DNA of 64,000 nt from a virus, in IMG/VR virus record IMGVR_UViG_3300032213_001568, positions 1 to 64,000 of that record; one strand, given 5' to 3'. The notes under the pieces are model-generated. The model ran no database searches. It saw nothing but the letters and a program-made list of their open reading frames with translations, and was not told the DNA's origin. The number at the start of each line of letters is the position of its first letter. Within the stretch, counting starts at the first letter, position 1. Positions 32,630-41,467 of this stretch are shown piece after piece. The translations under genes and the position numbers were made by a program.

Positions 32630-35230
32630 ATGAAGAAAATATTATTTATAGTCCCACACCTATCTACTGGAGGACTACCACAGGTTACTACGAATAAGAT
32701 TCAACTTCTTAAAGACGATTATATTATAAAGTGTGTTGAATACGGATGTTATTCATGGGATTTTGTTGTTCAGAAGAACCGAATTAAGAATTTGATTGGG
32801 GAAGATAACCTTGTTACTTTATGGGACGATAAAAATGTTTTAATTGATTTTATTAATGATTTCCAACCTGATATCATATCAATGGAGGAGTTCCCTGAAT
32901 TTTTTATGGATAACAACATTACAAGACAAATTTATAGACAAAACCGACCATATAAAATATTTGAAACAACACATGACTCAAGTTTCAAACCAACATCTAA
33001 AGTTTGGTTTCCTGATAAATTTATTTTTGTTAGTGTGTTCAATGCTATTCAGTATTCAATGTTTGATATACCCTATGAGGTGATTGAATATCCTATTGAA
33101 AATCGAGATAAAAGAAAAGAACTCTTCCAAGAAAAACTTGGACTTGATAAAGGTTATAAACATGTTGTTAACGTCGGGTTATTCACTGAAAGAAAGAATC
33201 AAAAATACATTTTTGAAATTGCTCGTAAGTTAGAGAACTCTAAAATTAAATTTCATTTCATTGGTAACCAAGCGGATAACTTTAAAGGTTACTGGGAACC
33301 ATTGATGAATAACAAACCTGAGAACTGTATTGTTTGGGGTGAGAAGGATAATGTAAATGAATTTTTGGAAGCGTCCGATTTGTTTATGTTTCCATCTAAA
33401 GGTGATAGAAATAATAAAGAATTAAATCCAATAGCTATTAAGGAAGCCATTGAATATGGTATTCCTATGATGATGTATAACTTGGATGTGTATTGTGGGA
33501 AATATGATAAACTACCTCAGGTTACATTTTTAACTGGAGATATTGATAAAGATGTGAATAATATGATGGATGTATTAAATGTTGGTGGTATTGATTCCCT
33601 ATTCAACTTGGGTTTTAATGGGGATAATAATCAGATTACAATAACCTATAATGGAAACCAAAAATTTGATTTTAATGTAAGTATTAGAGACATGACTTCA
33701 AAAGCTCCGATGTATTGGTTTAATTTACCTTTGGAGTATCCAATATTTTACTGGACAATACCTATTCCAATTCATATTAAGAAATTCAAAGACAATACTA
33801 ATTTCAGAGGATTTTTAGTTGAGTTTTATGATTCTCAAACAAATGAGTTAGTTTTTGGTCAAGAGTTGATTGTTAATCCTAATTTTCATCCAAGAATCCC
33901 TGAATTTAAATTTAAACCTTTGGATTGTAATTATATTAATTATTATGAATTTTTTGTTGATAGATGTTTTGACGATTTAAAGTTAGAAAATCTTGATACA
34001 GTAATTGATATTGGTGCCAATGTTGGTTTGTTTGCAAAGTATATGTATACCATAAATGCTAAAAAAGTTATTTTAGTTGAAGCAAATCCATATTTACAGG
34101 AAAGTATTGAATATCATTTAGATAATGATTTGGAAAAATCTGTTATTTACATGAATCCTGTTTATAAAGAACATACCAAGATTGATTTTAGATTTTCAAA
34201 AGAAAACTCAACTATTGGTTCAAATGTTTTTGATGGTAATGTGGGAGAATATGGACAACTTAACAATCTAATTAGTTGTGATACAATTACAATTGATGAT
34301 ATATACAAAGATAATAACTACGGTAGAATATCTCTATTTAAATGTGATATTGAAGGTGGGGAGTATCCGATTTTTGAATCAATTACCGATGAACAAATTG
34401 GATTAGTTGACAGATTCATGGTTGAGTTTCACGAAAATACTAATGGTGAAATTAATATTATACTTGAAAAATTAGATAGAAATAATTTTGAGTATGACAT
34501 TATTGTTTATGAAATGGGTAGGAAAACTAAAGCCGATAAAAATGCTAAACATGGTGTTATTTTTGCTAAACCTAAGAATGTTAAATTAAGAAAACCTGGT
34601 ACTTTATCATCGTCAGTTTATGATGTAACAAAGAGTTTTGAAGAACGATTAGCGGAATATACAGGGGCACCCTATGCTGTTACTATTGATAACCAAAGTA
34701 ATGCTTTGTTCTTGGCTTTGTATTATGAAAAGATTACTGGTAAAACAATTAAAATACCAAGTAGAACATACCCTTCAGTTCCTTGTGAGATTATCCATGC
34801 CGGTGGTAAAGTTGAATTTGAACCTGTTTATGGTTCTACTCTTAAAGGACCTTATCAATTATCACCAACAAATGTTTGGGATTCAGCGTTAAGATTCACC
34901 AACGATATGTATATACCAGGAACTCATATGTGTTTATCATTTACGGGCCCGTATAAACACTTGAAACTAGGTAAGGGTGGTGCAATCCTAACTGATGACT
35001 TTGAGGCTTACAAGTGGTTTAAACGGGCAAGATACTCAGGTAGAAATGAAGTTTCATATCATGATGATAATTTTGACATGTTAGGATGGAATTTTTACAT
35101 GATGCCTGAAATCGCTTCAAGAGGTTTACTGCTTATGAATCAATTCTATAACATGGATGGTACACCTAAACACAATGAGGATTTAGAATTACCATATCCT
35201 GACTTATCAAAATTTGATATCTATAAATGA
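32630..35230 (+). CDS. Three-module fusion: glycosyltransferase, FkbM methyltransferase, DegT aminotransferase
   Basis: An 866-residue protein from the ATG at 32630. Residues 1-330 form a GT-B type glycosyltransferase (start KKILFIVPHLSTGGLPQV; NVGLFTERKNQKYIFEIA as the usual substrate-binding loop). A beta-rich linker follows. Residues about 455-650 are a SAM methyltransferase of the FkbM family (VIDIGANVGL, CDIEGGEYPIFESI). From about 653 to the end is a DegT/DnrJ/EryC1-like PLP aminotransferase (SSVYDVTKSFEERLAEYTGA; SFTGPYKHLKLGKGGAI with the candidate PLP lysine near residue 772). It begins the glycan island. A single frame with no stop supports a real fusion. Function: making and attaching a modified amino sugar, inferred. 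Confidence 0.75.
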   Translation: MKKILFIVPHLSTGGLPQVTTNKIQLLKDDYIIKCVEYGCYSWDFVVQKNRIKNLIGEDNLVTLWDDKNVLIDFINDFQPDIISMEEFPEFFMDNNITRQIYRQNRPYKIFETTHDSSFKPTSKVWFPDKFIFVSVFNAIQYSMFDIPYEVIEYPIENRDKRKELFQEKLGLDKGYKHVVNVGLFTERKNQKYIFEIARKLENSKIKFHFIGNQADNFKGYWEPLMNNKPENCIVWGEKDNVNEFLEASDLFMFPSKGDRNNKELNPIAIKEAIEYGIPMMMYNLDVYCGKYDKLPQVTFLTGDIDKDVNNMMDVLNVGGIDSLFNLGFNGDNNQITITYNGNQKFDFNVSIRDMTSKAPMYWFNLPLEYPIFYWTIPIPIHIKKFKDNTNFRGFLVEFYDSQTNELVFGQELIVNPNFHPRIPEFKFKPLDCNYINYYEFFVDRCFDDLKLENLDTVIDIGANVGLFAKYMYTINAKKVILVEANPYLQESIEYHLDNDLEKSVIYMNPVYKEHTKIDFRFSKENSTIGSNVFDGNVGEYGQLNNLISCDTITIDDIYKDNNYGRISLFKCDIEGGEYPIFESITDEQIGLVDRFMVEFHENTNGEINIILEKLDRNNFEYDIIVYEMGRKTKADKNAKHGVIFAKPKNVKLRKPGTLSSSVYDVTKSFEERLAEYTGAPYAVTIDNQSNALFLALYYEKITGKTIKIPSRTYPSVPCEIIHAGGKVEFEPVYGSTLKGPYQLSPTNVWDSALRFTNDMYIPGTHMCLSFTGPYKHLKLGKGGAILTDDFEAYKWFKRARYSGRNEVSYHDDNFDMLGWNFYMMPEIASRGLLLMNQFYNMDGTPKHNEDLELPYPDLSKFDIYK

Positions 35231-35850
35231 TTGTAGGTTTCAACGAATATAAACATAAGTATGACTTTAATGTTACTGGTGTAATTCATGTTGGTGCTCA
35301 TGTTGGTCAAGAGTATGATGAATATATAAGAACATTTGGTGTAATACCAACATATTGGTTTGAACCTATACCACATGTATATAAAGAACTATCTAAAAAT
35401 TTAAATGGTAAACCTAACACATTTTATTATAATGTTGCGATAGGTGATAGAAATGGTATACACGAAATGTATCTTGATGAAGGTAATGGACAACAAAGTT
35501 CTTCATTATTAAAACCAAAGGAACATCAAAATTTTTACCCACATATTAAATTTAGTGAAGAGAATACTATTAATATTACATTAAGCACATTAGATTTTTA
35601 CAATATAACTTCTTGTAATGTTTTAGTTTTAGATACACAAGGATATGAGTTAAACTCTCTTAAAGGTTCAATTAATACTTTAAAGAATATTGATTATATA
35701 TTTACGGAGTTTAATTTGATTGAAATGTATGATGGTTGCCCATCTATTGAACAACTTGATGAGTTTTTATTACCATTTGGGTTCCAAAGACAAGAGACAT
35801 GGAATGTTGACGGTGTTTGGGGTGATGCATTTTATTTAAAAAGAATATGA
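35227..35850 (+). CDS. FkbM-family methyltransferase
   Basis: A 207-residue protein. VTGVIHVGAHVGQEYDEY near residue 16-32 is the SAM-binding motif, LVLDTQGYELNSLKG near 136-150 is the FkbM signature (D-x2-G-x-E), and FTEF follows. FkbM proteins methylate sugar hydroxyl groups on glycans and polyketides. It overlaps the fusion gene by 4 nt and the acyltransferase gene by 4 nt, so all are co-translated. It duplicates the activity of the middle module of the preceding gene, perhaps on another hydroxyl. Confidence 0.75.
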   Translation: MIVGFNEYKHKYDFNVTGVIHVGAHVGQEYDEYIRTFGVIPTYWFEPIPHVYKELSKNLNGKPNTFYYNVAIGDRNGIHEMYLDEGNGQQSSSLLKPKEHQNFYPHIKFSEENTINITLSTLDFYNITSCNVLVLDTQGYELNSLKGSINTLKNIDYIFTEFNLIEMYDGCPSIEQLDEFLLPFGFQRQETWNVDGVWGDAFYLKRI

Positions 35851-36434
35851 TTAAGAAAGCGTTTATTGGTAATGGAGGGCATTTAAGAGAAGTAATTGCT
35901 CATACAAACTATGATGTAACTAGGTTTGTTGAAGATGAGTATTTCAAAGGGGAGGATAAAACATTACCATTATCACAATTCAATCCAAAAGAGTTCTATA
36001 TTATGATTGCAATTGCTGATAGTCAAGTTAGGTCAAGAATTCAAAAATCACTACCTGAAGATACTAAATATTTTTCATTCATCCATCCATCATCAATTTT
36101 ATTGGATAGAAATATTGTAATTGGTGAAGGTTCATTTATTGGTGCTAATTGTGTTATAACTACCAATGTTAAGATTGGTAATCATACTATTTTGAATAGA
36201 AATGTTAATATCGGACACGATGTTGTAATAGGTGATTGTTTTAGTGCTATGGCCGGTTCTGTTGTTTCAGGTAATGTTTTAATTGGTGATAATTGTTATA
36301 TGGGTAATAACTCATCAATAAGAGAAAAGATAACAATTTGTGATGATGTTATAATTGGAATGAATGGAAGTGTTGTTAAAGATATTGATAAACCTGGAAC
36401 TTATGTTGGGGTTCCTGTAAATAAAATAAAATAA
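35847..36434 (+). CDS. Sugar O- or N-acyltransferase, NeuD/PglD-like
   Basis: A 195-residue protein. N-terminal Rossmann-like domain (KKAFIGNGGHLREVI) followed from about residue 75 by left-handed beta-helix hexapeptide repeats (VIGEGSFIGANCVI, VKIGNHTILNRNVNIGHD, VLIGDNCYMGNNSSI, VIIGMNGSVV). The family acetylates amino groups of 4-amino sugars (PglD) or sialic acid (NeuD). The candidate catalytic His is in NIGHDVVIGD near residue 118. With the DegT-type module next door it suggests an acylated amino sugar. Confidence 0.8.
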   Translation: MIKKAFIGNGGHLREVIAHTNYDVTRFVEDEYFKGEDKTLPLSQFNPKEFYIMIAIADSQVRSRIQKSLPEDTKYFSFIHPSSILLDRNIVIGEGSFIGANCVITTNVKIGNHTILNRNVNIGHDVVIGDCFSAMAGSVVSGNVLIGDNCYMGNNSSIREKITICDDVIIGMNGSVVKDIDKPGTYVGVPVNKIK

Positions 36435-38170
36435 TGGAAAAATTACTTTCGGTCATTGTATCGTCATATAATTTTGAGAAATACCTCAAGGAGTGTGTTG
36501 ATTCAATTTATAAACAAAAAATCACCTATGGTTTTCAGGTAGTAGTTAGAGATGATTGTTCAACAGACAATACTAAAGATGTTTTAGTTGAATTAAAAGA
36601 AAAGTATCCTGATTTAGTTATTTTAAATGGTAATGTTAATTTAGGGGCTCTTGAAAATATTAGAACTTTATTAAATTACTGTAAAACAAAATACATTGCA
36701 TATATTGATGGTGATGATTATTTTGATAATTATACAATCTTAAATGAAGAAGTTGAGTTTTTAGAAAACAGCCCAAATTATAGTATGGTTTGTACAGGAA
36801 CAAGATATTTGTATCCTGATGGTACCAAGATACCTACAGTTCCCGAATTGTTTATTAGTTCATTTCTTGACGATGTAACAACAAATGATTTATTAACTAT
36901 CAATCACGCATCTTTTGCAAGGGTATTTAGGAACATACCAAATCTAATAAAGGATTATTTTACAAATTTACCTTATGTTGATTGGCCGCTTAATTATGAA
37001 ATTAGTAAACATGGTTTAATTAAGTGTATTCATAAATGTGGTGGAATATATAGAATATCAAATGATGGTATGTTTTCAAATGTTTCAGAAGAGGAAAAAA
37101 ACAAAAAAAACATAATAGTTTCTAATGAACTCAAAAGACAAAATATTAAAGATGAGTTTAAAACAATAACAATAGTTGATTGTTTTATTCATAATGAAAA
37201 TGTTTTAAATAAGTTGGAGTTATGTGTTAATAACTTAAAAAAGTATAACCATACAATACTTCTTGTGTCTAATACTATTGTTCCTGAACATATATTAAAA
37301 ATTGTTGATTATCATTTATATAACTCAAATAACATTCTTTTTGAAGGTGAATACACTAATTCCGAACCAGTTATTTTTTGGAAAAACCTTGGTTCATTAA
37401 CAACTCATGAAGTTACAAATACAATACAAAAACATGGATTACCTGTTATGGTTAATTTGTTTAACTCATTAGATTTGTGTAAGTCATTTGGGTTTACACA
37501 TTTCCAAAGAATTGAAGTTGATGATTTATATAGTGAAGAAGGTTATGAATATATGAAAACTGTACCAGTGATTTGTTCTACTCAAAACAAAAAGGGAATG
37601 TTTTATTTTAATGAAGGTAGAGATGTTTCGTTCCATTATTTTTATTGTGAAATAGAATACTTCCAACAGATAATTAATAGGATTAATTGTGAGGAAGATT
37701 ATAAAAATTATTTACAAAATAATGGGTATGGTACTGACTTTATAAATGTTGAAAAATATCTTTATGATAACATAAATAGAAAAGATTATGGTTTAATAAT
37801 TCGAAAAGACGGAGAAGTTGATATGAACACTGATTTCCAAAATACCTTATGGAATACGGAAACAACTGTTAGTAATGTATCTTCAAAATTCAAAGGATGT
37901 TCTACAAAACTTTATAATATTTCAGGACAAAATTCTATAATGTTATTATCCTACAATTACAATCATTTTAGGTCGGAAAGAAAAATAGTTGTTAATTATA
38001 TTGATGGTAGTTTAGAAACTATATACCACGGGTTAGAAAATTATGGACATTGGTCATTTAATATTTTTGAAAATAAAGTTGAAAAAATATCAGTGTACGA
38101 TACTCAAGATGATGAATTTTTATATGATTTTATAAATAAAAATATTCTTGATTACATTATTTTTTCATGA
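36434..38170 (+). CDS. GT2 glycosyltransferase with C-terminal extension
   Basis: A 578-residue protein. A family 2 GT-A domain occupies residues 1-220: LSVIVSSYNFEKYLKECVDS, VVRDDCSTDNTKDVL and the DxD-like IDGDDY near residue 95. The remaining 350 residues contain a second globular region, partly like a tyrosine-rich sugar-binding or glycosyltransferase-associated domain, and a beta-rich C-terminus (SSKFKGCSTKLYNISGQN). It overlaps both neighbours by 1-4 nt. The acceptor is unknown; the second half may be another transferase domain. Confidence 0.75.
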   Translation: MEKLLSVIVSSYNFEKYLKECVDSIYKQKITYGFQVVVRDDCSTDNTKDVLVELKEKYPDLVILNGNVNLGALENIRTLLNYCKTKYIAYIDGDDYFDNYTILNEEVEFLENSPNYSMVCTGTRYLYPDGTKIPTVPELFISSFLDDVTTNDLLTINHASFARVFRNIPNLIKDYFTNLPYVDWPLNYEISKHGLIKCIHKCGGIYRISNDGMFSNVSEEEKNKKNIIVSNELKRQNIKDEFKTITIVDCFIHNENVLNKLELCVNNLKKYNHTILLVSNTIVPEHILKIVDYHLYNSNNILFEGEYTNSEPVIFWKNLGSLTTHEVTNTIQKHGLPVMVNLFNSLDLCKSFGFTHFQRIEVDDLYSEEGYEYMKTVPVICSTQNKKGMFYFNEGRDVSFHYFYCEIEYFQQIINRINCEEDYKNYLQNNGYGTDFINVEKYLYDNINRKDYGLIIRKDGEVDMNTDFQNTLWNTETTVSNVSSKFKGCSTKLYNISGQNSIMLLSYNYNHFRSERKIVVNYIDGSLETIYHGLENYGHWSFNIFENKVEKISVYDTQDDEFLYDFINKNILDYIIFS

Positions 38171-38934
38171 TTGGATTAACTATAACAACTTGTAAACGAA
38201 TTGATTTATTTGAAAAAACAATAATTTCTTTTACCAAAGAATGTGAAGATTTAAATTTAATTGATATCATAATCCACTACGATGATTCTTCGTCTTTAGA
38301 GGACAGAAATAAAATGTTTTCTTTACTGAATAGATTGTTTCCTGAAACTTTAATAGTATCTAAAAGATTTAACGTTAACTCATTTAATACTAGTAGAAGA
38401 CATTTAGAAATAATGAAAAAATGGAAAGAAGATATTAAATTTTTTAATATTGATTATGTTTTTCATTTGGAAGATGATTGGTTTTTTGAAAATCCATTTA
38501 ACCTTCATGAGGGTATTGAGTTATTAAAAAATAATGAAGATGTTGGTATGGTAGGATTTTCATGGAAGAAAAAAATATTCCCAATGGAATTATTCCAACC
38601 TAAATTAATTGGTAATTTTTGGGAATGGTATTATTCTGATAAACATTATTTAAATGAACCGTTGTTTAATGACACTGTTGAAGAAGATTTACATGTAGTT
38701 AAGGGATTGTGGATTAAATATATTAATTGGCCATACTTTGGTTTTAGACCGGCAATTCATGATGTTAATAAATTAAATCAAATTGATACTTTTAATGATA
38801 ACATGGATTCTTTTGAATTAGAATTTGCAATAAGATTCTCAAAAAGATTCAAATCGTTTTTACATTCAGAAAGAATTTGTTATCATATTGGTGATGAAAA
38901 TTCATCATATAATTTAAATAATTCTTTAAGATAA
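38167..38934 (+). CDS. Glycosyltransferase, GT-A fold
   Basis: A 255-residue protein. LTITTCKRIDLFEKTIISF opens the GT-A fold, IIHYDDSSSLEDR is the nucleotide-sugar strand, and HLEDDWFFENP near residue 99-109 is the metal-binding acidic motif. The C-terminus is rich in aromatic and acidic residues. Overlaps neighbours by ATGA and TAATG junctions within the glycan operon. Donor and acceptor not readable from sequence. Confidence 0.7.
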   Translation: MIGLTITTCKRIDLFEKTIISFTKECEDLNLIDIIIHYDDSSSLEDRNKMFSLLNRLFPETLIVSKRFNVNSFNTSRRHLEIMKKWKEDIKFFNIDYVFHLEDDWFFENPFNLHEGIELLKNNEDVGMVGFSWKKKIFPMELFQPKLIGNFWEWYYSDKHYLNEPLFNDTVEEDLHVVKGLWIKYINWPYFGFRPAIHDVNKLNQIDTFNDNMDSFELEFAIRFSKRFKSFLHSERICYHIGDENSSYNLNNSLR

Positions 38935-39506
38935 TGGATTACAATTTTTTATGGGTACCTAAGACCACTTATCATAGGTCAGCACAAAGTCAGTTTGTTG
39001 TTGATGTTTTTCCTAAAATATTAAAAAATTTTGAATTAATAATTGAAATTGGAACATTTACAGGGGCGTTCACTTTATGGTTGTCTGAAAATAAATCTGA
39101 TAATTGTAAAATAATTTCTTACGATATTAATCCTGATTATTGTGAAGTTAATAATCTTAAAGATACTGAATTAAGAATTGGAGATTGTTTTGATATTGAT
39201 GTTATGAAAGATATTCGTGATTTAATTAACAATTCGGGTAGAACTATTTTTTTATGTGATGGAGGGGATAAGGAACTTGAGTTTAGATTATATTCAAAGT
39301 ACTTGAAAAAGGATGATGTTATAATGCTTCACGATTATTCACATAGTGATGAAGAGTATAATATTATTAAAGAAAAAATAAATTGGCCAACAAATTCAGA
39401 ATCACACTATAAAAATATTGAAAGATACTTACCTGAACTTAATTTGACTACATTTATGTATGATGATTTTAAACAAGTTTTATGGGGTTCGTTTATAAAA
39501 AATTGA
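38934..39506 (+). CDS. SAM-dependent methyltransferase, CmcI-like
   Basis: A 190-residue protein. IIEIGTFTGAFTLWLSENK at residues 36-54 is the glycine-rich SAM-binding loop, ISYDINPDY the second acidic strand, and IFLCDGGDKELEFRLY and VIMLHDYSHSDEEY are later conserved acidic segments as in the cephalosporin hydroxylase/CmcI methyltransferase group. Likely a sugar O-methyltransferase in this island. It is shorter than typical CmcI (about 230-250 residues). Confidence 0.65.
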   Translation: MDYNFLWVPKTTYHRSAQSQFVVDVFPKILKNFELIIEIGTFTGAFTLWLSENKSDNCKIISYDINPDYCEVNNLKDTELRIGDCFDIDVMKDIRDLINNSGRTIFLCDGGDKELEFRLYSKYLKKDDVIMLHDYSHSDEEYNIIKEKINWPTNSESHYKNIERYLPELNLTTFMYDDFKQVLWGSFIKN

Positions 39507-39507
39507 T

Positions 39508-40227
39508 ATGAATTATAAGATTAAATTAGTTCATTTACAGACAACACAGAATGAACATAGAGAAAAACTATCACGAAAATCTATACAACAAGTAATACCT
39601 TACGGTATTGAATATGTTTTACATCAGAACGAGTTATATACTTCGTTACCTCCAGTTCATACAAGTGTTAGACCACATAATGTTAGAATCGGTAAGTATG
39701 AAGATGTTAATGACCCTGAATATGGGAACGCATTAACTCCAGCTCACTACGGATGTTTTGAAGCTTTTAAAATTGGTATCCTATCAGAATTTGATAATGA
39801 TTTAGATTTCTTAATTGTCTGTGAGGGTGATTGTATAATAGAAGTACCTATTGAAGAATTTATAGATAAAGTTAATTGGGTATGTGGTATTGTTAATCAG
39901 GAAGATATTTCTTATTTTTCATTTGGTGATACTAAAACTTTAGATTATGGGTGGCATCAATCTGACGTTGTTAGAGAAATACCGAACCAAGATTTATTGT
40001 TTATTACTAATAAAATAATTGGTTTACAGTGTATTATGTTTTCAAAAAAATCACGTAAAACAATTATGAACCAGTTAAGAACACATAGATGGGATTGTGC
40101 TGACACATTTTTTAATATAATATGTGCTGAACAGAGATTAACTATGGGTGTTTTAAAGAAAAGAATAACAACCCAAGCGGATGGGGAATCATTCATAGAT
40201 AAAGAATATAAAGTTTTTACAAAATAA
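39508..40227 (+). CDS. Putative glycosyltransferase, LPS family-like
   Basis: A 239-residue protein. KIKLVHLQTTQNEHREKLSR resembles the start of family 25 type transferases (conserved N-terminal Arg-containing loop), LTPAHYGCFEAFKIGILSEF recalls the GEIGCxxSH helix, and LDFLIVCEGDCIIE is in the position of the acidic DxD site although it reads EGD. The C-terminal TQADGESFIDKEYK is conserved-looking. Assignment is tentative; a role as nucleotide-sugar-dependent transferase fits the operon. Confidence 0.5.
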   Translation: MNYKIKLVHLQTTQNEHREKLSRKSIQQVIPYGIEYVLHQNELYTSLPPVHTSVRPHNVRIGKYEDVNDPEYGNALTPAHYGCFEAFKIGILSEFDNDLDFLIVCEGDCIIEVPIEEFIDKVNWVCGIVNQEDISYFSFGDTKTLDYGWHQSDVVREIPNQDLLFITNKIIGLQCIMFSKKSRKTIMNQLRTHRWDCADTFFNIICAEQRLTMGVLKKRITTQADGESFIDKEYKVFTK

Positions 40228-40228
40228 T

Positions 40229-40774
40229 ATGGCACACGAACAACAAAAGAATTTTTTTAAAAGAGTTAAAGATAAATATCCAAAATATTTTACAGATGTA
40301 AAAGTTTTAGATATTGGTTCTTTGGATATAAATGGTTCAATACGGGATTTATTTGATTATCCATTTTATTATGTTGGGTTAGATTTAGCTGAGGGTAAAA
40401 ATGTTGATGTAATTTGTCCTGGGCATTTATATGACTCAGGATTTGAATTTGATGTTGTTTCATCTGGAGAATGTTTTGAACATGATATGTATTATGCAAG
40501 AACAATACAGAATATGATTAGACTTCTTAAGTGTGGAGGTTTAATGGTTTTTACTTGTGCGTCAACAGGTAGACCTGAACACGGTACTTTAAGGACTACA
40601 CCTGAAAACGCTCCTTTTTTAAGTGGTATTAGTGAAAAGTGGGGAAATTATTATAAAAATTTAACTGAAGATGATATAAGGTCGGTTATTGATGTTAATG
40701 ATATCTTTAGTGATTTTGGATTTGAATATGAACCAGTAACTTGTGATTTATATTTTTGGGGGATAAAAAAATGA
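40229..40774 (+). CDS. SAM-dependent methyltransferase, Methyltransf_11-like
   Basis: A 181-residue protein. VLDIGSLDINGSIRDLF (residues 26-42) is a SAM-binding motif variant, YVGLDLAEGKNVDVI the second, FDVVSSGECFEH the third and RLLKCGGLMVFTCAS the post-core helix-strand. A TGRPEHGT loop follows. A small-molecule or sugar methyltransferase in the glycan operon, starting 1 nt after the preceding stop and overlapping the next gene by 4 nt. Confidence 0.7.
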   Translation: MAHEQQKNFFKRVKDKYPKYFTDVKVLDIGSLDINGSIRDLFDYPFYYVGLDLAEGKNVDVICPGHLYDSGFEFDVVSSGECFEHDMYYARTIQNMIRLLKCGGLMVFTCASTGRPEHGTLRTTPENAPFLSGISEKWGNYYKNLTEDDIRSVIDVNDIFSDFGFEYEPVTCDLYFWGIKK

Positions 40775-41466
40775 TTGATGTTGATGTGATTTGTCTGACA
40801 AATACAACTTCTGATGATTTGTATTGGATGACTCGTCGTACATTAACTACCATACACGATTCGGAAAAAGATTATAAATTTCATATTCATTTGATTGAGA
40901 CAAATTCTGATAGTAAATATGACTATTCAGATATTGTTGAAAATTATGTAAAACCAAATGAAAAATTTAATTACAATAGATTTTTAAATCACTCATATCC
41001 ATATGTAAAACATGATTGGGTATTAATTACAAATAATGATGTAAGATACGAAAGAGGATGGTTTTCAAAAATAATTGAAGTTTACACTAAAAGACCTGAT
41101 GTTGAATCTTTTTCACCTAAATGTCCAATTTTATATTCTAAATATTTTTACGATGATTTCTTAGGTGGTGATTTAGATTTTCATGAAAGTGTTGGTACTA
41201 GTGTTCATTTAATGGGATGGTCATTAGTTATGAAAAAAAGAGTTTTTGATATTGTTTATCCTTGGGACGAAAATTTTTATATGTATTACCAAGATAATGA
41301 TTACGCTGAAATTCTATTAAAGAATAATATTAAACATGGTTTGGTTAGGGACTCAATTGCAACTCACTTAGAATCACAAACTATAAAACATAAATTTAAT
41401 TCAAATACAATTGATAATCTTAAAGTAAAAAATTATTTTTATCAAAAATGGGGAAAGGAGATTTAA
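40771..41466 (+). CDS. GT2-type glycosyltransferase
   Basis: A 231-residue protein from the ATG at 40771, chosen over an upstream TTG because it overlaps the previous stop (ATGA). IDVDVICLTNTTSDDLYWMT starts the fold; FNYNRFLNHSYPYVKHDW and VLITNNDVRYERGW (acidic NND metal site) follow; the end has YPWDENFYMYYQDNDYAEIL, which resembles the catalytic WDExFF...DxD region of rhamnosyltransferase-like GT2 members. Inverting transferase likely; substrate unknown. Confidence 0.7.
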   Translation: MIDVDVICLTNTTSDDLYWMTRRTLTTIHDSEKDYKFHIHLIETNSDSKYDYSDIVENYVKPNEKFNYNRFLNHSYPYVKHDWVLITNNDVRYERGWFSKIIEVYTKRPDVESFSPKCPILYSKYFYDDFLGGDLDFHESVGTSVHLMGWSLVMKKRVFDIVYPWDENFYMYYQDNDYAEILLKNNIKHGLVRDSIATHLESQTIKHKFNSNTIDNLKVKNYFYQKWGKEI

Positions 41467-41467
41467 T

